Below, piece by piece: positions 45,912 through 54,664 of a DNA stretch of 64,000 nt (positions are counted from its first letter, which is position 1; each line of letters begins with the position of its first letter). The translations under genes and the position numbers were made by a program. The notes below the pieces were generated by a model. That model saw nothing but the letters and a program-made list of their open reading frames with translations, did no database searches and was not told the DNA's origin. The stretch is taken from NCBI RefSeq assembly GCF_000316605.1, contig NC_019683.1, positions 1,844,036 to 1,908,035 of the forward strand, in the 5' to 3' direction. This stretch comes from [Leptolyngbya] sp. PCC 7376. GTDB lineage: Bacteria > Cyanobacteriota > Cyanobacteriia > Cyanobacteriales > MRBY01.

Positions 45912-47156
45912 GTGGAATGGCAGCTAAAGATCCGGATAGGACAAAGAATTAGCTACGCAAAGTTATCTGAGAATGCCAGAACTGCTTGTAGGATGAAGGT
46001 GAACCTTTCTTTCCTCATGGATTCTATGGGCAACATCGCCACCCTTCGCGATCAATGGCGAAATCACTGTCAGAATACCGACACCTCTCAACTGGGGCAG
46101 GTGGACTGTACCTTGATTGTGGATTGGCTCTTAGGAGCAGAAGCGTCAGAGAAAGAGGCTTTACCCGCGGAAAAATGGTTGCTTTTCGAGAAAGGGATTG
46201 CCTATCGTTACCGTGTACTCACCAAGTATTTAGCCCTGCGACCAAGCCAACGTTTTGGTCGGTTGCTACGTCGTCTGAGCCAAGTAGTCACCCTACGGCA
46301 GCAAATTCAAACTTGGATTTCTCTTAGTCGCGATCGCCGCCGTACCGTTTACGATGTGCTAGAAGAAGTGATCCAAGAAATGTTGCAGCGGGATCGATAT
46401 CTGCGACAAGAATTAGAATGGCTCCGGACTTGTAATCCTCCTCGTAGCTTACAGGAAGCCTTTCTCTGCACCGCCATAGAAGAATATTGTTTGCGCCCGA
46501 TTCAAAATCAACCGTTAATTAGCTATCGCTTCGTAAATCTCATGCGCCGTTATCAACGGTCTGGCATGACCAATGTTCCAGCCAAGCAAAGTTTAAAATT
46601 GCTCTCCACTGAGCTGGAACTGAAAAATAGCGAGCAAACCATCAATCTCCTCGACAATGAGGCGATCGCCCGCCATCAGACAAAGGATGAGATTTGGCAA
46701 CAAGATTTTCTACGCCAAGCCGTGATGGATAATTTTTTGGCATACCTCAAAGAGAAGATGAAAAAAGATCCCCTTGCAGTGCCATGGCTAGAACTATATC
46801 TACAGGGGAAATCCCAGGAGGCGATCGCCGAAATTCTCAATATCCCAATCCAGAAAAGCTACCGTCTGAGAGACAAAGTTAAATACCACGCCATCCATAA
46901 CTTCGCGATTAAAACTCAGCCCGATCTCGTTGCCGCATGGTTGCAAACGACCCTAACTGAACACCAACTTGGCCTCACTCGCCAACAATGGCAAACGCTG
47001 CAAGAGCAACTAACCCCAGAACAGCAAGAGATTTTAGATATATTTCAACAAACTTCCACCCGCCAAACCTCACCAACCGAGCTAGACTGTAAGTCTAAAT
47101 CGCTCCTTCAAGAATGGAGTAAGATCTACCTAGCTGCCCAGAAAATAAGAGGCTGA
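45912..47156 (+). CDS. HetZ-like protein
   Basis: Encodes up to 414 residues. Diagnostic stretches are RFGRLLRRLSQVVTLRQQI, SLSRDRRRTVYDVLEEV, AIEEYCLRPIQNQPLISYRF and VNLMRR, which match HetZ of filamentous cyanobacteria, and a C-terminal helix-turn-helix-like part (YLQGKSQEAIAEILNIP). HetZ acts early in heterocyst differentiation in Anabaena, as a probable transcription regulator, and homologues exist in species without heterocysts. The true start may be 45993, 46017 or 46026, since the first 35 codons lack conserved pattern. A PatU-like gene follows 26 bp downstream, the same order as hetZ-patU in Anabaena. Identification by motif memory, moderately strong. Confidence 0.75.
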   Translation: MEWQLKIRIGQRISYAKLSENARTACRMKVNLSFLMDSMGNIATLRDQWRNHCQNTDTSQLGQVDCTLIVDWLLGAEASEKEALPAEKWLLFEKGIAYRYRVLTKYLALRPSQRFGRLLRRLSQVVTLRQQIQTWISLSRDRRRTVYDVLEEVIQEMLQRDRYLRQELEWLRTCNPPRSLQEAFLCTAIEEYCLRPIQNQPLISYRFVNLMRRYQRSGMTNVPAKQSLKLLSTELELKNSEQTINLLDNEAIARHQTKDEIWQQDFLRQAVMDNFLAYLKEKMKKDPLAVPWLELYLQGKSQEAIAEILNIPIQKSYRLRDKVKYHAIHNFAIKTQPDLVAAWLQTTLTEHQLGLTRQQWQTLQEQLTPEQQEILDIFQQTSTRQTSPTELDCKSKSLLQEWSKIYLAAQKIRG

Positions 47157-47182
47157 GGCATCATCCTTGCATTAATGCACAT

Positions 47183-48475
47183 TTGACGATGGCAGAATCA
47201 CTACAAATCCCAATCGAACCCTTTAGTTGGTCTGATCTAAATTTAGAACAGACATTCCGACTAGTCGACAAATATATTCCGATCCAAGTCTGCCTCGCTC
47301 ATAGTTTGATCCCCCTTAAATTTCACAACCACTGCCTCACCCTCGGCATTGTGGATCCTGCAAATCCGAATATACACCAGATTATTAAAAAACTGTCAGA
47401 CCGTAAAAACCTCAAACTGACAGCCCAAAAGCTCGATAACAAAACCTTCCAACTCCTTCTCTCTTCCTATCACAACTACCATCAGATAAATAATTCCGAA
47501 GAGAAGTCAGACAACAATCAATCTGCCGCAAATTCCAACAACAATTTTGCCAACTCTGTTTCTAATAACGGAGTCTCTAAATCTGCGATCAGTGGCGAAT
47601 CACCTGTCGCTAGCGCAAATGATCCCTTTGTCGTACCTCCCTTGGGACAAGGTTCAGTCTCGAAACGCCTGTCAAAAGAGGATCAGCCCACAACAATTTT
47701 TGATGAAGACCCAGCAAAACTACACGAGCAGATGATGGGGAACGGCGGCGATCGCCCGACCCTCAACAACACAAAAAAATCCAACGAAGATAGCCTCAGC
47801 ATCCCTTCCGTCCATGTGCCCTCTGCCCCTGTGCAACTGCGCGAAGTCGAAAACGATATCCCTCAAAATGGCTTATCACATGCCTATAATCGCCTCAATA
47901 TAACACCCAGATACCTTGATAAAACTCTAGATAGTCTTGTGAATCTCCCAGCAAAACAACTCTGGCAAGAAGTGCTCGGACGTATACTATCCAAAGGCAT
48001 TGGGCGACTCTATTTTGAAAATCACGCCGATGAAGGACGAATTCTTCTCAGCGAAAGCGGTGTGATGAAGGAAGCGATGTATGGCTTACCAATTAAAACG
48101 TTTTACGGCATTTTAAATGAATTTAAACGGCTAGCTCATATTCCTCCGATGCCTGTGCTTAAAGCAAAAAAAGCAGAGATGGAGCAGTACTATCTCGATG
48201 AAAGAATTTTGCTACGCCTAACCATCATGCCAGGCAAACATGGCGACGAAGGCACATTACAAGTTTTGCGAGGTCAAGCCTTAGTCTTCCACCAACAAAA
48301 ACAAATGGACGACCAGGGCCATGAGGCTCTCCAGATTGCCCAGCAACTTGAACGTAAGTTACGCCATATTTATCTCCGTAGCCAAATTAATCCTTCTCCT
48401 CTCACTGCCCTACCAGAACTTCTCGCTGCCTGCGATCGCCTCAAAGCCCAATTAGAAAATATTAATAGAGGCTAA
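47183..48475 (+). CDS. PatU-like protein
   Basis: Encodes 430 residues. N-terminal part (about 20-100, LVDKYIPIQVCLAHSLIPLKF, LTLGIVDPANPNI) resembles the N-terminal domain of GspE/MshE-type secretion ATPases. A long Asn/Ser-rich linker (105-225) follows. The C-terminal part (about 240-425) has RILSKGIGRLYFE, LNEFKRLAHIPPMPV, LLRLTIMPGKHGDEGTLQVL and a final coiled helix, as in PatU of heterocyst formers, which influences heterocyst pattern. It begins 26 bp after the HetZ-like gene and ends at a terminator, forming a two-gene operon. In a non-heterocystous host the role is unknown, perhaps cell division or motility. Confidence 0.7.
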   Translation: MTMAESLQIPIEPFSWSDLNLEQTFRLVDKYIPIQVCLAHSLIPLKFHNHCLTLGIVDPANPNIHQIIKKLSDRKNLKLTAQKLDNKTFQLLLSSYHNYHQINNSEEKSDNNQSAANSNNNFANSVSNNGVSKSAISGESPVASANDPFVVPPLGQGSVSKRLSKEDQPTTIFDEDPAKLHEQMMGNGGDRPTLNNTKKSNEDSLSIPSVHVPSAPVQLREVENDIPQNGLSHAYNRLNITPRYLDKTLDSLVNLPAKQLWQEVLGRILSKGIGRLYFENHADEGRILLSESGVMKEAMYGLPIKTFYGILNEFKRLAHIPPMPVLKAKKAEMEQYYLDERILLRLTIMPGKHGDEGTLQVLRGQALVFHQQKQMDDQGHEALQIAQQLERKLRHIYLRSQINPSPLTALPELLAACDRLKAQLENINRG

Positions 48476-48511
48476 AAAGCTCGCTGATCATTTTGGATCA
48501 GTGAGCTTTTT
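48474..48511. terminator. Bidirectional intrinsic terminator between PatU-like gene and murI
   Basis: AAAAAGCTCGCTGATC (48474-48489) pairs with GATCAGTGAGCTTTTT (48496-48511) with one mismatch, loop ATTTTG. A-rich on the left and T-rich on the right, so it can terminate both convergent genes; the left arm overlaps the PatU-like stop codon. Confidence 0.85.
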
Positions 48512-48543
48512 GTTGGAAGAATACTAGCCGAAATCAAGAGCTG

Positions 48544-49410
48544 TTAGGAGAATTTGGGTGGTTGCACAGAAGAAGTTTGTTGTGGTGCGGAAATCGGCGC
48601 AGCAGCAATCAATTTCTCCAAATCAACACCTTCAACAAGGGGCGTATACCCAAGCCAACGGTGGGATAATTCTGCAAATTGCTCAGGACAGCCACTCACT
48701 GCAAACTGAGTTGGCAAAGGAGGACTAGTATTTTTCCAACCCATTAACTCCAATTCCTGTTCCGTTGCTTTCACTACATATTCTGCGGGATCAACACACA
48801 CAACATGATTAGGCAAAATACTCTTAAAGACACCTGCAAGATGACGATAGTGGGTACAACCAAGCACTAAGGTATCAATATTTTTATCAATTAGCGGCTG
48901 TAAATATTGGCGAGCGACTCGTTTAGTGTGGGGGTCATTAATGCGATTGGCCTCAATAAGAGGGACAAAATCTGGACAGGCCATCTGCCAAACTTCTGCT
49001 TCTGGATCAACTTCTTGGATCGCATTTTTATAGGCGTTGCTGTTAACCGTTGCTTGGGTTGCAATAATACCAATGCGTTTGCCTTTTTTGACAGCGCCCT
49101 TGGCACCCGGCAGAATCAAACCGAGGACAGGCGTTTTAAATTCTGAGCGGATAATATCGAGGGCAACAGCAGAGCTGGTATTGCAAGCCATTACTACCAT
49201 TTTGACGCCCTGGGCTTCCATCCAAGTCAAGATTTCACGCACATATTGGATCAATTCTTCAGGAGAACGATTTCCATAGGGCAGTCGCGCCGTATCGGCA
49301 AAGTAAATAATTGATTCTTTGGGAAGTTGATGATACAACGCCCGCAGCACAGTAATACCACCAAGACCGCTATCAAATATCCCGATCGGAAGCGTTTTTG
49401 AATTGCCCAT
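48544..49410 (-). CDS. murI: Glutamate racemase
   Basis: Makes D-glutamate for peptidoglycan in the cytosol. The 288-residue protein has IGIFDSGLGGITVL (proton-side Asp and Ser), FADTARLPYG, catalytic Cys76 in ACNTSSA and Cys185 in LGCTHY, both required for the two-base mechanism. A short Pro/Gln-rich tail follows. It lies just downstream of, and on the same strand as, the amidase gene with about 100 bp between, a pairing of two cell-wall genes. Confidence 0.96.
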   Translation of the reverse strand: MGNSKTLPIGIFDSGLGGITVLRALYHQLPKESIIYFADTARLPYGNRSPEELIQYVREILTWMEAQGVKMVVMACNTSSAVALDIIRSEFKTPVLGLILPGAKGAVKKGKRIGIIATQATVNSNAYKNAIQEVDPEAEVWQMACPDFVPLIEANRINDPHTKRVARQYLQPLIDKNIDTLVLGCTHYRHLAGVFKSILPNHVVCVDPAEYVVKATEQELELMGWKNTSPPLPTQFAVSGCPEQFAELSHRWLGYTPLVEGVDLEKLIAAAPISAPQQTSSVQPPKFS

Positions 49411-49516
49411 AGATTAAAGTACTCACACCAATTTAATTAAACAAAGATTAGCGTAGTTTCTGAACTCTGCGTCAATCTTTGGTTTGGAGTTGTTGATTTA
49501 ATCTGACTCTTCGCTA

Positions 49517-51316
49517 TTAGAGGTTGTTGGTCTGGATATATTCTAAAATTCCATCGGCGATCGCCTTAGCCATACGACTGCGGAAGGCTGGACTACTAAG
49601 ATTGGGGGCATCTTCTCGGCCAGTGACAAATCCGACTTCGACGAGAACGGAGGGCATTGCAGTGTGGCGTAAAACATAAAAACGAGCTGTTCTCACACCG
49701 CGATCACGCATCCGAATTTGACCAAGAATATTGCGATGGATCGTTTGGGCTAATTTTTTACCGGACTGATAATAGTAGACTTCTAGACCATTAACTTCAG
49801 GACGACTCAAGCTAATGGCGTTGGCATGGATACTGACAAATAAATCGGCATTGGCATTATTTGCAAGCTGGGTACGACCAGCAAGACTAACAAAATAGTC
49901 GGTATCTCGCGTCATGCGTACACCTACACCATTTTCTTGCAAAATTTGGGCTACTTCCTGGGAAATTGGCAAAATCACCCTTTTTTCTTGTAGCCCACCA
50001 ATCCCCACAGCACCAGGGTCTTTACCGCCGTGGCCGGGGTCAATCATGACGACGACACTGCTGCGCGGCGGATTAAAGGCTGGTGGATTGTCTGTATTTT
50101 GGGCTGGGGGCACAAACACGGGGTTATTCGCATTGTTATCGAAGTTCCGTAGGCGGTTGAGTTCGAGGGCAAGGAAGCGATCGCCAGGCTGATTCAACTC
50201 GCCAATTTGCACACCGAGAGCTGGTTCAATTTGAATTAAAACGCTGGTGCTGGTTTCCTGACGCATAGAAATGCGTGACACAGGGCTTGTCGCACTCAAT
50301 TCTGGGCCACGAACAGGTTGAGCAAGTTCTGCATTTTCGACACGGATCTGGTAAACGCCATCGTTACGATTCCAGCCGCCCGATGCTTGGAGGCGATCAC
50401 TTCCCCGCACCACTAATTGCGAGCCATTATTTGCTAGCTCCACTGATTCAACTGTCGCCAATTCCTCGGAAGAGGTTTGGACCGTTTGTTCTGGTACGGT
50501 TACAGATCTTGTGCCTGAACCACTGAGATTTGTGGTACCACCAACGGGGAAAAAGACTAAGCCACCACCGCCATAGGAACTATACAGTGCACGCCATTCG
50601 GGGCTATTGTCATCGAGTTCAAGAGAAATCTTTGCTTCGTTATTACGGGATTGTTCAAAGGTGATTTTATCGACTCTATATCGATTTACTGACACCGTCT
50701 GACCCAGTAAGTCTTGGGGCAGCTGCAAATCCTTGAGCGTGAATTCGAGGCGATCGCCATCCTGTTCTGTTTCGATTTTGCCTTCCGTCGTGCCGTCAAG
50801 ACTTAAATAAAATCCCCCTTGGGTAACTTGGAAGCGATCGCCAAAAAAACTATCTTCTACCTGTGCCGTTGTGGTTGTCGTTTGGCCACCAGTGACAGAC
50901 TGAGGAGTTTGGGTAGAAGTAATGCGTTGCGGTTCTGGCAGACTAACTGTCCAATCACTCGGCGATCGCCCTTCAAACTTAATCGCACTCGGATCAAGCG
51001 TATAACCCGGCTCCAGCTCCACAACTAAGCGGGCTGTATCCGGTGTAAATTGACCCAAACGAATTGTCCGAATTTTGCCGCCATAACTACGGTTAAGTAG
51101 CGGACGAGCTAACGTTGTGCCCGGTAAATCGATCACCAAGCGACTCGGATCTGGAATGAGCTGAGCTTGCGGTTGCACACCCGAATTTGTCCGAAATTGT
51201 AGTTCACGACGCTGCTCATTAAACTCCCAAAAAATCAGTTGACCAGCCCAAGCTGGGAGCTGCCATGCCGAAAGGGTGAGCAATGTTAAGCAGAACCAAA
51301 AGAATTTCACGATCAA
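49517..51316 (-). CDS. amiC: N-acetylmuramoyl-L-alanine amidase with AMIN domain (AmiC-like)
   Basis: Periplasmic cell-wall hydrolase that cleaves the amide bond between muramic acid and the stem peptide, active in daughter-cell separation. 599 residues: signal peptide (1-24, ending PAWA-G), AMIN domain (about 27-125) for septal targeting, a second AMIN-like region (280-390), and the amidase_3 catalytic domain (421-597) with zinc ligands and base at His429, Glu444, His497 and Glu560 in the usual IDPGHGG, GLQEK, SIHAN and VEVGF motifs. It precedes murI. Confidence 0.95.
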   Translation of the reverse strand: MIVKFFWFCLTLLTLSAWQLPAWAGQLIFWEFNEQRRELQFRTNSGVQPQAQLIPDPSRLVIDLPGTTLARPLLNRSYGGKIRTIRLGQFTPDTARLVVELEPGYTLDPSAIKFEGRSPSDWTVSLPEPQRITSTQTPQSVTGGQTTTTTAQVEDSFFGDRFQVTQGGFYLSLDGTTEGKIETEQDGDRLEFTLKDLQLPQDLLGQTVSVNRYRVDKITFEQSRNNEAKISLELDDNSPEWRALYSSYGGGGLVFFPVGGTTNLSGSGTRSVTVPEQTVQTSSEELATVESVELANNGSQLVVRGSDRLQASGGWNRNDGVYQIRVENAELAQPVRGPELSATSPVSRISMRQETSTSVLIQIEPALGVQIGELNQPGDRFLALELNRLRNFDNNANNPVFVPPAQNTDNPPAFNPPRSSVVVMIDPGHGGKDPGAVGIGGLQEKRVILPISQEVAQILQENGVGVRMTRDTDYFVSLAGRTQLANNANADLFVSIHANAISLSRPEVNGLEVYYYQSGKKLAQTIHRNILGQIRMRDRGVRTARFYVLRHTAMPSVLVEVGFVTGREDAPNLSSPAFRSRMAKAIADGILEYIQTNNL

Positions 51317-51449
51317 AAAATCCTCTGATGAGAATAGGAAAAAATTAAAAACAGTTTAGGAGTGAGGATCATCCTCAGCTTGTCCAAGGGACGCAGCGAC
51401 TATCTGATATGTTTCAGAGTCTCATCGCGACATCCCATTGTATCTTTCC

Positions 51450-52802
51450 TTATCCTTGGTTGGATTCGGCGACAGCTTCTGGCTCTTTAAAAGCTACGCG
51501 GAGTAGCGGTGGTGCAACAAAAGTTGTCAAGATTACCATCATAATAATTGCCGCTTCGGTAGATTCTGAAAGGGCGCCACTGGCAGAGCCAACCCCAGCA
51601 AAAACGAGGCCCACTTCACCCCGGGGAATCATGCCAACACCAATAGCAATTTTGTTGAGCTTGTCTTGACCAAAGACGGTAAAACCAGTAATCACCTTAC
51701 CAACGATCGCCACAACAATTAAAAATGCGGCAATGACAAGACCTTCACGGTTAGAAGGTACAGCAGGGTTTAATACACTTAAATCTGTTTTCGCACCGAC
51801 ACAGACAAAGAAAATTGGGACAAACAAATCAGCGATCGGTAAAACTTGCTCTTCTAATTCACCTCGTTTACTCGTTTCCGCCAAAATCAGACCTGCAGCA
51901 AACGCACCTAAAATTGCTTCGAGCTGAATCACTGTAGCGATATAAGACAACACAAACGCGAACACAATCGAAACAGTGAGTAGTTGACCTCGCGTTTTCA
52001 TCCCATCCACAAGGCTGACAAACAAAGGACTCAACAAACGTCCCACAATAATGGCGCCAATAAGAAATGTACCCGCGCTCACGATTAACCAAATTGTACT
52101 GACAATCTCGACTTCACCCGTTTTAGCCAAACTTGCAACAACGGCTAAAACGATAATGCCAAGGACATCGTCTAGTACCGCCGCACCAATAATAATTTGA
52201 CCTTCTTTTGTCGCCAGCTGACCCAATTCCGCCAACACCTTCGCCGTAATCCCAATACTGGTTGCCGTTAATGCTGCCCCTGCAAAAATTGCGGGAATCG
52301 TATTAATTCCAAAAAGCAAGACTAGACCGGCTGTACCTGCGGCGAAGGGTGCGACAACCCCAACTACTGCGACCACTGCTGCCTGTGGCCCAACTTTGAT
52401 CAACTCCTGTAAATCGGATTCTAGTCCAATTTCAAACAAGAGAATAATCACACCCAATTCTGCTAAAACCGAAATTATTTCACTCTGGGTAGAAAATAAA
52501 GCTGGAGCTGCATCTGGACTTAAACCAGCAGTCATCTCCAAAAATTTCATCAACAAAGAATCGGAAGCTTGCACACCTCCCTCAGGAAACACGAGTAATC
52601 CAAAGGCTGAAATACCAACAAGCACACCACCGACAAGTTCTCCTAAAACTGGCGGCAGGTTAATACGAGCACATAATTCTCCGCCGACTTTACTCGCGAA
52701 ATAAATAATCACCAAACTGAGCAAGACTGAGGCCAGAACCATTGACGGCTCGACGGCTTCCCCTGCCGGGGCATTGAGGAGAAAAGATTGAAAATACGGC
52801 AT
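51450..52802 (-). CDS. CPA2-family monovalent cation/proton antiporter (NhaS3-like)
   Basis: Membrane antiporter exchanging Na+ or K+ for H+. The 450-residue protein has about 12 hydrophobic segments and the CPA2 signature stretches INLPPVLGELVGGVLVG, LFEIGLESDL, LTATSIGITAKVLAELG and AAVLDDVLGIIVL with the Asp-Asp pair that binds the cation; the C-terminus is short and has no TrkA domain. It most resembles cyanobacterial NhaS3, a thylakoid antiporter, but the symbol is not assigned because other CPA2 members are similar. Stands alone. Confidence 0.88.
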   Translation of the reverse strand: MPYFQSFLLNAPAGEAVEPSMVLASVLLSLVIIYFASKVGGELCARINLPPVLGELVGGVLVGISAFGLLVFPEGGVQASDSLLMKFLEMTAGLSPDAAPALFSTQSEIISVLAELGVIILLFEIGLESDLQELIKVGPQAAVVAVVGVVAPFAAGTAGLVLLFGINTIPAIFAGAALTATSIGITAKVLAELGQLATKEGQIIIGAAVLDDVLGIIVLAVVASLAKTGEVEIVSTIWLIVSAGTFLIGAIIVGRLLSPLFVSLVDGMKTRGQLLTVSIVFAFVLSYIATVIQLEAILGAFAAGLILAETSKRGELEEQVLPIADLFVPIFFVCVGAKTDLSVLNPAVPSNREGLVIAAFLIVVAIVGKVITGFTVFGQDKLNKIAIGVGMIPRGEVGLVFAGVGSASGALSESTEAAIIMMVILTTFVAPPLLRVAFKEPEAVAESNQG

Positions 52803-53051
52803 AAATTTATGAGGTGTAACAACGAGCGATAGTGAGCCAACAGGAATTCTAGCTCTATTGTGAATCTGCGAGGTTGCAGGGTCAGTAGCTTTGGCTGCTA
52901 TTTATCAATTAAAGGCCTTACTGCCAAAGCATTCACAATAATTTAACAAACTGCTGGGGCATTCTAGGGTTTAAATCTAATGGATTTGTCCTGAAACTAC
53001 GGCGATCGCCCTGTCTATGGAAATAGTTCATCTGTTATTTCCGGTGCAGTT

Positions 53052-54197
53052 ATGTCTGAACCTTTGCTATTAGCGGCGAGTCTATTGAGTGGCGAGACAA
53101 CGGTGGGAGCGGCTCCTCAGACCAAACCCATAACCGATCCTTGGCAAATGGTTGACCAGATGGGGTTACTTGATCAACAACGAGTACAAGGTTATCAGCA
53201 ACGATCACAGCCTCTCGCTCAGCGCGCTTCAGTGACTCAGCCAGAAGTTAGCAGCAAATACTCATCCCAGATTAAAGGTAGTAGCCCTCAAGCATTTACA
53301 AAGGTGGCTCAGCCTTCCACACCCAAACGTAATCCGGTTGCCTATCAACGCTATTCCAGTAATCCAGCCAATAATACGCCTCAAACATTTACAGTTAAAT
53401 CCACCAGTGTTCGACCGATCCAATCCACCACAAATCAAAATCCTTGGCCATCCACAAGTAATACCAACACTAGTCGCCGACCCAGCTCCAATCCACAATT
53501 ATTTAGCCAGCGGGTTAATGCCTTAAAAGCAGGTCAACTTTACACCAGACTGAAGGGCAATAGCTTTGAAACCGCTTGGGCAGGGGCAAGACAACAACCA
53601 ACTCACCAAGAGTGGCAAAATCTCCTCCAACAAGAAGCAAAGTCTGTCGCCACTGGTCAAGGAAATAATCGTTTAGGTGTGTTGGTGGGTGACTCTTTAA
53701 GTATGTGGTTCCCAAGTGATTTATTACCAGAAGGTAAACTCTGGCTGAATCAGGGCATCTCTGGCGAAAATACTAGTCAAGTATTGCAACGTCTTAATGC
53801 TTTGGATCGCGTCCGTCCTGAAACGATTTATGTAATGGCTGGGGTAAATGATCTCAAACAAGGGGCTTCGGATGCAACGGTTCTCAATAATACTCGTGCG
53901 ATTATCCGCCGCCTACGATATCAACATCCCTACGCAACCATCGTTCTCCAATCCCTTCTGCCAACGCGCATGGCTTATCTCTCTCCGGATCGGGCTATAC
54001 GATTAAATAACAAATTACAGGCGATCGCCGGCGAAGAGAATGCAGGATACCTCAATCTCCACGCACTGTTTGTCGATCAAGAAGGAAAAATGCGACAAGA
54101 CCTCAGTACCGATGGTCTCCATCTAAATCGCCAAGGCTACAAAGTTTGGCAGCAAGCCATGCAACAAGCTGAAAAGTGGGTTGCGAAAGCGAGCTAA
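53052..54197 (+). CDS. SGNH/GDSL hydrolase with disordered N-terminal half
   Basis: Encodes 381 residues. The C-terminal half (about 207-375) is an SGNH esterase/lipase domain with the four blocks GDSLS (Ser215), NQGISGEN (Gly237), MAGVNDLK (Asn266) and DGLHLNRQG (Asp354 and His357). The N-terminal 150 residues are rich in Pro, Gln, Ser and Asn and probably disordered. No classical signal peptide, although the first ten residues are hydrophobic. Substrate unknown; acetyl or acyl esters of polysaccharide are typical for this family. Neighbours give no hint. Confidence 0.9.
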   Translation: MSEPLLLAASLLSGETTVGAAPQTKPITDPWQMVDQMGLLDQQRVQGYQQRSQPLAQRASVTQPEVSSKYSSQIKGSSPQAFTKVAQPSTPKRNPVAYQRYSSNPANNTPQTFTVKSTSVRPIQSTTNQNPWPSTSNTNTSRRPSSNPQLFSQRVNALKAGQLYTRLKGNSFETAWAGARQQPTHQEWQNLLQQEAKSVATGQGNNRLGVLVGDSLSMWFPSDLLPEGKLWLNQGISGENTSQVLQRLNALDRVRPETIYVMAGVNDLKQGASDATVLNNTRAIIRRLRYQHPYATIVLQSLLPTRMAYLSPDRAIRLNNKLQAIAGEENAGYLNLHALFVDQEGKMRQDLSTDGLHLNRQGYKVWQQAMQQAEKWVAKAS

Positions 54198-54323
54198 GCA
54201 AGTTCACTCACAAAAAGAAACTTTCTGAAAGAACCGTCATCATTACATCAAGATAAGAAGGACGATGCTTCCAGAAAGTTATTCAGTTACTAACTTTTAT
54301 GGATTGTGATTTAGCCAAAAATC

Positions 54324-54530
54324 TTAAGCGAGATTACGAGAAGCCATTTTCTCGAGATTGAGCTGAGTATCATGCAACAGCTTATGCAAACTATCAGTTG
54401 CGGGCTCAAGGTTTGGTGTTAAATCTTTCGCTTGAAGGGACATGTGCAATTGTAGTTCGGCGACGTAGCTGCTCATATCCTCGGAAAAGGGTGCATCAGC
54501 TTGAGTTGCGGAGGAAGAAGGAATTGCCAT
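54324..54530 (-). CDS. Small protein, function unknown
   Basis: Encodes 68 residues with an ATG at 54530. The sequence has a Ser/Ala-rich start and a helical remainder (SSYVAELQLHMSLQAKDL, then LHKLLHDTQLNLEKMAS). No signal peptide or domain recognised. Codon usage looks like neighbours. It may be a real small cyanobacterial gene, but evidence is limited to the open frame and its composition. Confidence 0.45.
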   Translation of the reverse strand: MAIPSSSATQADAPFSEDMSSYVAELQLHMSLQAKDLTPNLEPATDSLHKLLHDTQLNLEKMASRNLA

Positions 54531-54664
54531 TACTTTTTGCGTTTAAACCTAAAACTCGATTGGTAAGAAAATATCACGCCCATTAAGGAAATCTCGCAGG
54601 AAGAAATGAAACGCAATATTTCTCAACGACAGCTTATAAAACTTATCTTCAATCGTTAAAAGTC

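Noticed and set aside
54219-54280. 9 bp inverted repeat (AACTTTCTG / CAGAAAGTT) after the SGNH gene
   Set aside because: The loop is over 40 bases and no T run follows, so a terminator call is not supported.
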